Source of the DNA: CABMGU01 sp964508495
GTDB taxonomy: Archaea > Nanobdellota > Nanobdellia > Woesearchaeales > ARS49
Length of the DNA: 62,141 bases
Reading direction: 5' to 3'
Assembly: GCA_964508495.1 (NCBI GenBank)
Contig: CAZDUA010000031.1
Span: forward strand, 1 to 62,141
The notes under the pieces: model-generated
What the model was told of the DNA's origin: nothing
Seen by the model: the letters and a program-made list of their open reading frames with translations, nothing else
Databases searched by the model: none
Part shown: positions 32,401 through 39,546 of the stretch, in pieces
Position numbering within the stretch: position 1 is the stretch's first letter
Layout: each line of letters opens with the position of its first letter
Translations under genes and position numbers: made by a program

Positions 32401-35130
32401 TATTGTGTCGTTTGTTGGGTCGCTGTCAAATGCTAGTACCGTGTAGTTGAATAGGATTCCTGCTTCTGCTGTTTTGTCTGTCAAATTGATAAATCCTGGT
32501 GCGTCGTTGATGTTTGTCACGTTTATCATTATGTCTTGTGACACGTTCTTTCCTGTGCTGTCGTACAAGAATAGTGTTATGTTCATTATTCCTGTCTGAT
32601 TTGCTTTTGGAACTACTAATAGGAAGTCTGTGCTCGTGGTTATTGTTGCTGTGAACAATGATGTGTTCAGGCTTGTTCCTGGTGTTGCGTTTGTGTCGTT
32701 TGCTAGGCGCATTTTCCAGATTAGCGTGTTTCCATCTGCGTCTGGTCCTTCTTCTGGGTCGTTTTCAAATGGTGTTAAGTCTATGCTGTTGTTCCATTCT
32801 TCAAAGGTCAATATGTTTGGTATTACCATGTTGAAGAATGGCGCGTCATCTACAAAGTTGAGTTTGACTGTTATTGTTGATGTTGCGTTCAATCCGCTTG
32901 GGTCTACTGCTGTTACGTTGAATTTTTTTGTGCCGTTTAGGTTGAATGCTGGTTGTATTAGTATGATGTTTGTGCCGTTTGGCGTGATGTTTAGTCCTGC
33001 TTCTGCGAAGACTAAGTAAGTCAATGGGTCTCCGTCTACGTCTTGGAATAAGAGTGATAGGTTTACTGTGAAGCTTGTGCTTTCGTTTGTTACAACTAGA
33101 ATTGGCGAGCTTATTACGACTGGCGCGTCATTTACTGGTGTTACCGCAAGTAATATGCTTGTTGTTGCCGTGTTTACTCCGTCTGCTACTGTTACGTTTA
33201 TTGTTCCGTTTCCGTTTGCATTTGGTATTGGATGCACAGTCAGGAATTGTCCTGCGTCTATTTGTGCTGTTGCTAGTGTGCTTGGTGATACTGATACTAT
33301 GCTGAATACTAAGTTTGCTAATGGCGTGTCAGCGTCTGTTACGTAGTCTCTTAAGTTCAACGCGTTTACTGCTGATGTGTCTTCTGGCGTTGTTATTGTT
33401 GGTATTGGGCTTGCTGGGAATATTGGTCCTGCTGAGCTTGATGCAACTACAACGTCAACATCATCTGTTGCTGTTGCGTTTTGCGTGTCGTTTAATCTGA
33501 ATGAGATTGTTTCTGTTCCTGTAAAGTTTGCTGGTGCTGAAAATATTACGTTTCCTGATATTTGGTTTATGCTGACTGTTACGCTTGAGTTTCCGCCTGT
33601 TACTGTTAATAGCAATGAGCTGTCTGCGTCTTGGTCGTCTTGTACATGATCGTGGTAGTTGAATCCGCCTGTGCTTCCTGCTTGTATTTGCAGTGTGCTT
33701 GGCAAATTCATGAATGGTGCCGTGTTTGCTGATGCTTCATCTTCTCCTGGGTGGAGTACAACTGAGATTACTTTGTCGTTTTTTATGTCTACTTTTGCGC
33801 TCTTTGAGCTGTAGTTTGTTGCGGTTACTGTGTAAGTGTAAGTTCCTTCTGGTACTGATGGGAAGTTTGCTGTTCCGTTTGCGTCTGTTGTGTTGCTTCC
33901 TACGCTTGGGAGTGAAACTGTTGCGCCCGGTATTCCTGAGCCATTGTTTGAGTCTCTTACGTTGAATACAACATTATAGGACATGCTTCCGAGAACTGTT
34001 ATTTGCATGCTTTCTTCGTCTGTTATTTCTGGGTTTGTTGTTGGAAGTGCTGAGTTTGCTTTTCCTTTTACTGTTATTGTGTGCACTCCTGTTGTGCTTG
34101 GTGTGAATGTGAATGAGTATGTTACTGGTGTTACTGCGTCTGTGTTTGCGAATAGTGTTTTGTTTTGTGAGAATACTGTGCTTGCGCCGTTCTTTACTAT
34201 ATATTGTACGTCAGTTTGTACTGGTGTTAGTGGGCCAATTACTCCGTCTGCGTGGTTTGTTATTTTGTTGTATGTTACTAGTATTGTTTCGCCTGTGTGC
34301 GGGTATGTGTTGTTGACTGTCAATTGATTCAATATTGTGTAAAATTGGCTTGATGGTGTGCTGTTTAGTACTGAGAATGCGCCTTGTGCGTTTTGGTCTT
34401 CGTTTGATGCACATTGGTCGTCTATGACTTGTGCTGTGACTTTTACTAGGAAGCTTCCTGCTTCATTTGGAAGGTATGTGAATTGTATTGGTACGTTGCT
34501 GCTTGCAATTAGTGAGTTTCCTTTGATTGCGCTGTATTCTTTCTGTTGTGTGTGTACAACTGATGTTCCTTTGAATATTTCCATCTTTACTATGGTGTCT
34601 GCGCCGTAGTGTTCTTGCATGAATTCTTGTGGCAAGTATCCTACTTCGTTGTCTGCTAGCTGGAACGCGCTTGCTGTGTTTGCGTCTAGTTTTGCTGTCG
34701 TGTTAACAACCAATGGTATGTTTGGCTGTAGTTCGTTTACAAAGTTTAATTGTGAGATTACTGCACGGCAGGTGATTGGGTATTTGGTGAATTGGTAGTT
34801 GACTGATTGTGGCGCGCCTGCAGCGTTTACTCCGCCTGTGTGCCAGGTTGCCTTAATTTCTAATGGTCTGTATCCTTTGCTTACAAAGAATACTCCGTAT
34901 CCGTGTGTGCTAAGCGTGTCTGGATATCTGATTGTGATTTTTCCGTCTGTTACATTTGGTCCTTTGATTATTGCTCCTGTGAACGCTCCTACTTGTGAAC
35001 AGCTTGAGTCTAGGCAGTTGTATGCTGACATGTTGACTGAGTTTACGTTGAAATTGTAAGTAACGTCTACCCAGGCATGGACTACTGGAATCATTAATAC
35101 TGCTAGTAACAATATGAGTATCTTTTTCAT
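29407..35130 (-). CDS. 1907-residue surface protein with Ig-like, cadherin-like and PKD repeats
   Basis: A signal peptide (KKILILLLAVLMIPVVHA) is followed by repeated beta-domains: a carboxypeptidase-regulatory/CNA-B-like domain (about 387-455, GIPGATVSLP), several cadherin/Ig-like repeats (about 460-1000; NAPVVISSP, DDAPFF, NDAPGF start motifs), Big-type repeats (about 1000-1400), a region rich in N-I/V/L-T/S steps (about 1425-1560), a PKD-like domain (about 1590-1690), a 14-residue poly-Gly tract (1697-1710), a globular region and a C-terminal membrane helix (about 1880-1900). N-glycosylation sequons are very frequent. It is likely a cell-surface adhesin or envelope protein. It starts 2 bases after the lipoprotein gene. 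Confidence 0.85.
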   Translation of the reverse strand: MKKILILLLAVLMIPVVHAWVDVTYNFNVNSVNMSAYNCLDSSCSQVGAFTGAIIKGPNVTDGKITIRYPDTLSTHGYGVFFVSKGYRPLEIKATWHTGGVNAAGAPQSVNYQFTKYPITCRAVISQLNFVNELQPNIPLVVNTTAKLDANTASAFQLADNEVGYLPQEFMQEHYGADTIVKMEIFKGTSVVHTQQKEYSAIKGNSLIASSNVPIQFTYLPNEAGSFLVKVTAQVIDDQCASNEDQNAQGAFSVLNSTPSSQFYTILNQLTVNNTYPHTGETILVTYNKITNHADGVIGPLTPVQTDVQYIVKNGASTVFSQNKTLFANTDAVTPVTYSFTFTPSTTGVHTITVKGKANSALPTTNPEITDEESMQITVLGSMSYNVVFNVRDSNNGSGIPGATVSLPSVGSNTTDANGTANFPSVPEGTYTYTVTATNYSSKSAKVDIKNDKVISVVLHPGEDEASANTAPFMNLPSTLQIQAGSTGGFNYHDHVQDDQDADSSLLLTVTGGNSSVTVSINQISGNVIFSAPANFTGTETISFRLNDTQNATATDDVDVVVASSSAGPIFPASPIPTITTPEDTSAVNALNLRDYVTDADTPLANLVFSIVSVSPSTLATAQIDAGQFLTVHPIPNANGNGTINVTVADGVNTATTSILLAVTPVNDAPVVISSPILVVTNESTSFTVNLSLLFQDVDGDPLTYLVFAEAGLNITPNGTNIILIQPAFNLNGTKKFNVTAVDPSGLNATSTITVKLNFVDDAPFFNMVIPNILTFEEWNNSIDLTPFENDPEEGPDADGNTLIWKMRLANDTNATPGTSLNTSLFTATITTSTDFLLVVPKANQTGIMNITLFLYDSTGKNVSQDIMINVTNINDAPGFINLTDKTAEAGILFNYTVLAFDSDPTNDTINFSVINASGLSGFGIDNSTGLISFTPMTNGAFNITLQACDNFSACTNGTFKLTISDSTAPTPDGQIIPTNPSVYFPGANYTFSINWTDNGNITNVTFEFGAINYTNVSQAGTLYTTTVSDKAAGNYTFKWFAKDGANNTNMSNASVFTILKANSSMDLLLNGTAGNVTVAQGSTVPISANLTNTTGTISILRNGVSVGSGASPFTINQTFPASGPFNITASFAGNTNYTGINVTNFVNVLDTVAPTFGAQSVSPVSPAMFTSLYTFNVSVTDNVAVGTVTLELDNATNSTASQLGNTSTYQVNLTSLTVGNHTYKWYANDTSGNLNSTISSNYTVTPGIAALTLTLNGASGNTSAQVNDTVTIIANVTNPAGGAVDLYVNGTLVNTSTSSPLTHVTSFASTGVFPIIASFPGNANVSAGNLTRFITITPIVTQVNITPPNGTALNFSFFTMALNTTGVTTCKWAFTDVAQGSMNNSFSTTGGIAHSAVISGLVLGSNSVFVACNNQSAAANSDLSYFVQNILNGSTLIGTSTINNTIMTSSTINASTLLSNIGNNNTLKNVTATISNITNSILTNCVITNSTVKNITATNCTFTDSFVDPSNLTGSTVTGGSSIIASNVTYSTITSSNITNSNLNNVTMSNCSVTNSTFGSATVSDCIIANMVISAGTISVPTPNGTFTYNASASGAANISAVVPVPPIASFSITGSLVPGFSITFTSTSTDANIPGPLNDSLTFFWTFSDSTNSTNTSVVKTFAAGSYSATLTVTDSFGFTSSKTTPFTISTPSTGGGGGGGGGGGGGGSSGQIRIALTEVPIQRTVFQAQAIQFTRDGKLYPLSMLIRRINFANSSTEWVLNGIFHTINKGEHKTFDLSRDNIPDLDLEIVDVTRSTVIIKAKLAGGQPIVAPPLPMFNFTPVPELEVQPEVPVVEEPQPEQTETTVPVEAEVKESKWSQFSQKLKDLFTVSLDPKSGAVKAGIVIAVVIIGLLAYAIFVRWESF
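30001..30042. repeat. GGN microsatellite coding for 14 glycines
   Basis: Fourteen consecutive glycine codons (mainly GGC and GGA) in the surface-protein gene, marking the junction of the repeat region and the membrane-proximal domain. Such repeats can slip in length; here it would stay in frame in steps of one glycine. Confidence 0.9.
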
Positions 35131-35132
35131 TT

Positions 35133-36605
35133 TTATGGTCCGGTTCCTGGGCCGCCTATTTCTCCGCCCTGTGTGATTGCTGTTGCTGTTGAGCCTGAGC
35201 TGCTTCCGCCGCCGTTTCCTCCTGCGGATATTCCGAAATACAATCCTGCTCCTATTTGTACTAGGTCAGATGCGATTGCGCTGTAGAATCTTACTCTTGA
35301 GTTCGTGTTGTCTCCTCTGAAGTTCCAGCTTGTTGATTGTCCGTTTTTGATTTGGTTTCCGTACGTCAAGGTTTCAGCCAATGCTGATGTAATGTCTGCT
35401 TTTGGAGCGTCTGCTGAGTAGTGGTTGTGGCTTAGTGCTGTTCTTCCTACTATGAATGGCACTATGAAGCTCCATCCTGGTATGATTGATTCTAATATTT
35501 TCCAAGCGCTGATGCCTTGTTGTGGTCTTGGCGCGCCCATTTTGTCTAGGGCGTCTTTTGTCATGACTCTGATTACTGCTTGGTATTGTGAGTCGTCAAT
35601 GTATTTGCGTTTGTGAGCTTCGCTTGCGATGTTTAGTGCGCTTGCTAGGTGCTCGTTTGTAATTGTGTGTATTGTTTTTTCGCCCCAGTCTTGGGCTTCG
35701 TCATAAATTTTGACCATTATGTCATCGTATGCTTCTTTTAATGTTAATTGTGAAAGTTTTTTGTCTGAATGCCTGTATGTTTGTGCAAATATGCTGTCTG
35801 CTGGCATTACGTTTATGACTTTTTGTTCGAGTAATTTTTCAAGAACTTGTCTTCCTTCTCCTTCCATCTTTCCATACTGGTCTACTCCAGTCAAGGATTT
35901 CTGAATGTTTGCGCACATTTGGTTTGCATCGTATACTGCGTCAATGTGTCCTTCGATTGTTTCTGAGTCTGCTATTGCGACGTAGAATTGGTTTAGTCTG
36001 TTCAATGAGCCTTCGTTGTAGGCTAGCATTTCTGAGAATTCTTTGTTGTCTTTGAATGCTTCTTTCAATTTCTGGCGTTTTGCGAATGTTAGCTCTCTTA
36101 ATGATGTGTCAAGCGCGCTCAAGTCGTTTTTGACTTTCCTGACGTCGTCGTCTGAAAGAGGAGCGTATTGTTCGAATGCTACATGGTCTGTGTTTCTTTT
36201 GACGCTGTGTATCAATAGCTGGTTAATTTTTGCGTCTGAGAATAGTGTTGCAATGTACTTGTTTTGTTTTTCCAGTTCTATGAATGCTGTTGCTTCGTCG
36301 CTTCTTGGCTTGTAATTTTCATCAACTATTTTACCAAGTGATTCTGATACTTTGTAAGCATCTATTTTGCCTTTGACTTTCATTTCTTCAATGAAGGCTT
36401 TTGAGACTTCTTTGGTGTCTTTGCCGTTGTATTCGAATTTTGTGAAGTTTGAACTTCTGTCAGCGTCATCTGCGCGTGGAGGTATGTAGTTTACAGCATT
36501 GCATGCTGCTAGAATTGTGGTTAGTGCTGCGCCAAGAACTGTGTTTCTTGCACGTCTAAAAAGTGAAGGTGATTCCGTAATTTGTTCTAGTGTTTGAGTT
36601 GTCAT
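35133..36605 (-). CDS. Predicted lipoprotein upstream of the giant surface protein
   Basis: 490 residues from the ATG at 36605; an upstream start at 36686 lies in the promoter and is rejected. A signal with lipobox (ILAAC, Cys at about residue 34) indicates a membrane-anchored extracytoplasmic protein. The middle is helical and charged; a hydrophobic region (about 375-395) and a Gly/Ser-rich C-terminal tail (SAGGNGGGSSSGS) follow. No family was recognised. A TATA element (GCTTTATATATGGGC) is at about 36656-36670. It ends 2 bases before the 1907-residue gene and probably forms an operon with it. Confidence 0.65.
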   Translation of the reverse strand: MTTQTLEQITESPSLFRRARNTVLGAALTTILAACNAVNYIPPRADDADRSSNFTKFEYNGKDTKEVSKAFIEEMKVKGKIDAYKVSESLGKIVDENYKPRSDEATAFIELEKQNKYIATLFSDAKINQLLIHSVKRNTDHVAFEQYAPLSDDDVRKVKNDLSALDTSLRELTFAKRQKLKEAFKDNKEFSEMLAYNEGSLNRLNQFYVAIADSETIEGHIDAVYDANQMCANIQKSLTGVDQYGKMEGEGRQVLEKLLEQKVINVMPADSIFAQTYRHSDKKLSQLTLKEAYDDIMVKIYDEAQDWGEKTIHTITNEHLASALNIASEAHKRKYIDDSQYQAVIRVMTKDALDKMGAPRPQQGISAWKILESIIPGWSFIVPFIVGRTALSHNHYSADAPKADITSALAETLTYGNQIKNGQSTSWNFRGDNTNSRVRFYSAIASDLVQIGAGLYFGISAGGNGGGSSSGSTATAITQGGEIGGPGTGP

Positions 36606-36655
36606 TTTTTTCGAGCTTGGTGTTTTGATACCCCCGCAAAGGAGTAAATACAAAG

Positions 36656-36670
36656 CCCATATATAAAGCT
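36656..36670 (-). promoter_or_regulatory. TATA box for the lipoprotein-surface protein operon
   Basis: Minus-strand GCTTTATATATGGGC, about 50-65 bases upstream of the ATG at 36605. The spacer 36606-36747 otherwise shows only a short G-rich GCGGGGGT patch. Confidence 0.5.
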
Positions 36671-36747
36671 TTCTATTTATTAGCACTGAACAGTGACAAC
36701 TTATAAAGCCTGTCCAGACTATATATTAAGGGCTATAGGAGGGATGT

Positions 36748-38442
36748 TTAGAAGAAGGTATTGTACAATTCTTTGACCTTATTGCCTACATTTATCCAGA
36801 ATTCCTGGCCTGGCTTGGTTAGAACGCTTCCGGCAGCTATACCGCTTGCTGCTACAGCAGCTGCTCCCCATGCCATTAATTTTTGTTTGCTGACTCCCAT
36901 AAATGGTGCGTGCCTGAATGACTCTTCAATGTAGCTTTCAGCTGTAAATGTTGGCTCATCTTTTACTTTGCGTATGTCATTTGATGCTTTAATTTGAGCG
37001 TATACGCGTTTTGGCTTTTTGCCCTGTTGTATAAGTTTAAGGTCTTCTACTGCGTCTTCTGGCTTCTGGTATCTATAATTAGGGTCTTTTTGCATTAGTG
37101 CTGCTGTGACTAGCACAAGGTATTTGTTTACTTCTGGAGCTTCTGGTTTGTGTTCTCTGTGTTTTGAGTTGTACATTCTGTCTGATGGGTCGTTTCTTCT
37201 GTCATCCGGCATGTTGTGGTTTGGGCTTCTTCCTGTTAGATAGAAGTATAATGTAAGTCCCAGTGAGCACAAGTCGCTTCTCGTGTCGGATTCTGTTAAT
37301 GAGTGTGCCTGTTCAGGTGCTATGTAATCTGGTGTTCCCATGACTGTTTGTTCGGTTGTTGCAAAGCTTTTGTCAAGGTATACTGTGTCCGCTTTTGCTT
37401 GGCCGTTTTTCTTGTTGTATTTCATCAATCCCCAGTCTATGAAGTTTGCTTCTGTGGCTGGTATTGTTTTGTCCCAAGTCCAGAATAGGAATCTTTGGTG
37501 GACTGTTCTTCGTGATCTTTGAAGCATGATGTTTTGTGGCTTGATGTCTCTGTGCACTACGCCTATTTCTGAAAAGTCAGCAATTTCTTCTGCAAGTGCA
37601 GTTACCACTCTTACTTTATCGTCGAGGGACATTTCCCGGGGGGCATCGTACCAATTCAACGGATCTTTTATCATCTTGGCCACAGTGTAGAGTTTGTTGC
37701 CTTGTGTTTTTCCGTGCATGAGCATCGTAACGGAGTTCTCAGTATCTCTGCCCGCCATATTGAGCTCTCTTTTTGCTCTTGCTTCCAATTGTTTTCTTGC
37801 TGCCGCGTCTCCGTTTGGGCTGACTATTTTTACTGCAACTCTGGCCTTCTCTCCATCTTTGTCTTTTCTGACTAGTCCTTTGATTTTGCGGAGTTCTGCT
37901 CTTCCGGTTTCACTTAGTTGTTTGAGTGTTTGATCTTGCAATACTTCCATTGCATCTTTTATGAATGTGCGCGGGATTCGTCTGACTGTTTTGTATGCTT
38001 CTTCTGGTATTTCATCGTTTGAAAATTCTGCCAGTCCCCATGCTGCGCGTGGCGCGAGTAGTCTTAGCCATCCTTCTTTGTCCAGTTTTTCGAAATCTAT
38101 TGTTCCTTCTGATACGAGTGCTTGGCCTCCTGCTCCCAGAAGCCTATATGATAAGGTGAGCCAGGGTAGGTGGCCGCCAAATTCAGCGTCATACATTCTG
38201 CCAGTCTGGTTGGTTATTGCATCAATTGTTTCATATGCTGTTAGAACTGTGTGTTTTGCTGATACTATTAGCCTGTCTTCTGGTGGCGGAAGTGAGAGTG
38301 ATGTGAAAGATGCCTGTCTTTCTTTGTACAGTCTGTCTATCGCTTCATCGACAAACTTCTCGCCCTGTTGTTCTTTATAGCCAGCTAGAAGTTCATCTAG
38401 CTGCTTGTTCATTTCATCTGTAGAGCGCTGTTTCTGTATCAT
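36748..38442 (-). CDS. Membrane-anchored Hanks-type protein kinase (kinase 3)
   Basis: 564 residues. An N-terminal region of about 195 residues with no recognised family is followed by a kinase domain: Lys205 (VAVKIV), catalytic loop VHRDIKPQN (about 296-304), DWG in place of DFG (336-338) and APEQ (375-378). A single hydrophobic helix near the C-terminus (about 530-550) should anchor it, leaving only a short tail outside. An alternative start is the ATG 10 codons later. It is the first gene upstream of the lipoprotein-surface protein operon and may regulate it, although that is inference. A TATA-like GAATATAAAAA (38466-38476, plus-strand reading) precedes it. Confidence 0.88.
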   Translation of the reverse strand: MIQKQRSTDEMNKQLDELLAGYKEQQGEKFVDEAIDRLYKERQASFTSLSLPPPEDRLIVSAKHTVLTAYETIDAITNQTGRMYDAEFGGHLPWLTLSYRLLGAGGQALVSEGTIDFEKLDKEGWLRLLAPRAAWGLAEFSNDEIPEEAYKTVRRIPRTFIKDAMEVLQDQTLKQLSETGRAELRKIKGLVRKDKDGEKARVAVKIVSPNGDAAARKQLEARAKRELNMAGRDTENSVTMLMHGKTQGNKLYTVAKMIKDPLNWYDAPREMSLDDKVRVVTALAEEIADFSEIGVVHRDIKPQNIMLQRSRRTVHQRFLFWTWDKTIPATEANFIDWGLMKYNKKNGQAKADTVYLDKSFATTEQTVMGTPDYIAPEQAHSLTESDTRSDLCSLGLTLYFYLTGRSPNHNMPDDRRNDPSDRMYNSKHREHKPEAPEVNKYLVLVTAALMQKDPNYRYQKPEDAVEDLKLIQQGKKPKRVYAQIKASNDIRKVKDEPTFTAESYIEESFRHAPFMGVSKQKLMAWGAAAVAASGIAAGSVLTKPGQEFWINVGNKVKELYNTFF

Positions 38443-38511
38443 CCCGATAGGGAGAAGTAGTAATTGAATATAAAAATCTATGCTTTTTAACCACTGATAA
38501 GTAGTATCAAA

Positions 38512-38694
38512 TTACTCGTCTACCCAGGCTTCTGCCGAGTTTTCTTCTTCTGGCGCGTCTTCTGTTTTTTCCAGGTCTTCCTCATATTCTGCTTCTTCGT
38601 CTGATGGAAGTTCTGGCTCGAATACTTCTTCTTTATCTTTTTCTTCTTCTTTTTCGTATTCTTCCTGCTGTTCCTTTTCCTTCTTTTTAGGCAT
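38512..38694 (-). CDS. 60-residue highly acidic protein
   Basis: Start ATG at 38694 with a GAGGTGGG ribosome-binding site; a TTG one codon upstream is possible. About half of the residues are Glu or Asp, with a Lys/Gln/Glu-rich beginning (KKKEKEQQEE). No fold or family is recognisable. It follows L15e by 23 bases on the same strand, so it could be a ribosome- or histone-like charge partner, but nothing shows this. Confidence 0.55.
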   Translation of the reverse strand: MPKKKEKEQQEEYEKEEEKDKEEVFEPELPSDEEAEYEEDLEKTEDAPEEENSAEAWVDE

Positions 38695-38717
38695 CAAAAC
38701 CCACCTCTATGCGCGCT

Positions 38718-39263
38718 TTACTGAGAGTTTGCTCTTCTGCTTGGCCTGACTTTTTCTGCGCCTTTTCCTTTTCTGTGCAGTCCACGCGTGCGTCTGCCTG
38801 CGCTTGTCAGTCCCCTGTTTGCCCTGCCTCTTTGTCTTGTCAGCCATGATGGCGTGTTCGGGCTTGTCCTGTCCGCCATTATTACTTCATACCAGTAGTG
38901 TTTTCCGTCTTGTAAGACGTAGTATGAGTTTAGAACTTCACAGTTTGAATATACTTTGCTTGCTCTTTCTTCTGCTATGAATTGGTAGTTTTTTCTGAGA
39001 ATTAATCTTGCGCCCATGTTGTGGGAGTGTCTTCCTCCGCTCCAGTCTGGTCTTTTGTGTGTTCCTCTGCTGACTCTTTGTCTGACCATGAATGTTCCTG
39101 ATTTTGGCTTGAATCCTAACGCGCGTGCCCTGTCCAGTCTTGTTGGGTGCTCAATTCGTGTAGTGGAATTTTCGCGTCTCCAGGCAATCAGTCTTTCACG
39201 CTTCAATTCTGCCGGCATTCCTTCTTCACGCCATTGCTGGACTAGGTATTTGTATAGTGCCAT
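38718..39263 (-). CDS. rpl15e: 50S ribosomal protein L15e
   Basis: 181 residues. The sequence (MALYKYLVQQWREEG, RLDRARALGFKPKSG and RGRANRGLTSAGRR) is unmistakably the archaeal/eukaryotic L15e family, which has no bacterial member. It binds 23S rRNA in the large subunit. A TATA-like CCTTTTTAAACAG lies about 25 bases upstream. Confidence 0.97.
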   Translation of the reverse strand: MALYKYLVQQWREEGMPAELKRERLIAWRRENSTTRIEHPTRLDRARALGFKPKSGTFMVRQRVSRGTHKRPDWSGGRHSHNMGARLILRKNYQFIAEERASKVYSNCEVLNSYYVLQDGKHYWYEVIMADRTSPNTPSWLTRQRGRANRGLTSAGRRTRGLHRKGKGAEKVRPSRRANSQ

Positions 39264-39299
39264 ACGTGTGCGGTTATAGTGGACTGTTTAAAAAGGTTT

Positions 39300-39446
39300 C
39301 TATAGAGCGCTTCCGCAAAAACTGCAGGTTAAAACCTGTTTTTTGGAGTCAAATGTTGTGTCGCGGTCGTAATGTATGATGTGCTTGCATCCTGTGCAGT
39401 GTGGTTCTATTAGTTCCACATCATCAAAGTATCTTATTGGTTCCAT
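39300..39446 (-). CDS. 48-residue zinc ribbon
   Basis: CTGC (17-20) and CSFC (41-44) form one zinc site. A GGAGGGAG ribosome-binding site lies about 5 bases before the ATG at 39446. A TATA-like ATATAAAACAAG is about 60 bases further upstream. No partner or function is known; many archaea have such mini zinc ribbons. The L15e promoter overlaps its 3' end. Confidence 0.75.
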   Translation of the reverse strand: MEPIRYFDDVELIEPHCTGCKHIIHYDRDTTFDSKKQVLTCSFCGSAL

Positions 39447-39546
39447 GTCTGCTCCCTCCAGTAATCTATCCGCCTCTTTTATTAGAATTAGAAGTTATAC
39501 AGTTGCTGCTTGTTTTATATTTAGTCCTTGAGTTTTATATATATTA
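39447..39546. promoter_or_regulatory. Spacer between polB and the zinc ribbon
   Basis: 100 bases with TATA-like elements AATATATATAAAAC (39536-39547) and ATATAAAACAAG (39508-39519) on the minus strand. The former overlaps the polB stop region. No other gene is visible. Confidence 0.35.

Noticed and set aside
29432..34609. Many long plus-strand frames (up to about 230 codons) opposite the 1907-residue gene
   Set aside because: They are antisense to a clear surface-protein gene, lack ribosome-binding sites and have V/L/F-rich repetitive composition caused by the Asn/Thr codons on the coding strand.
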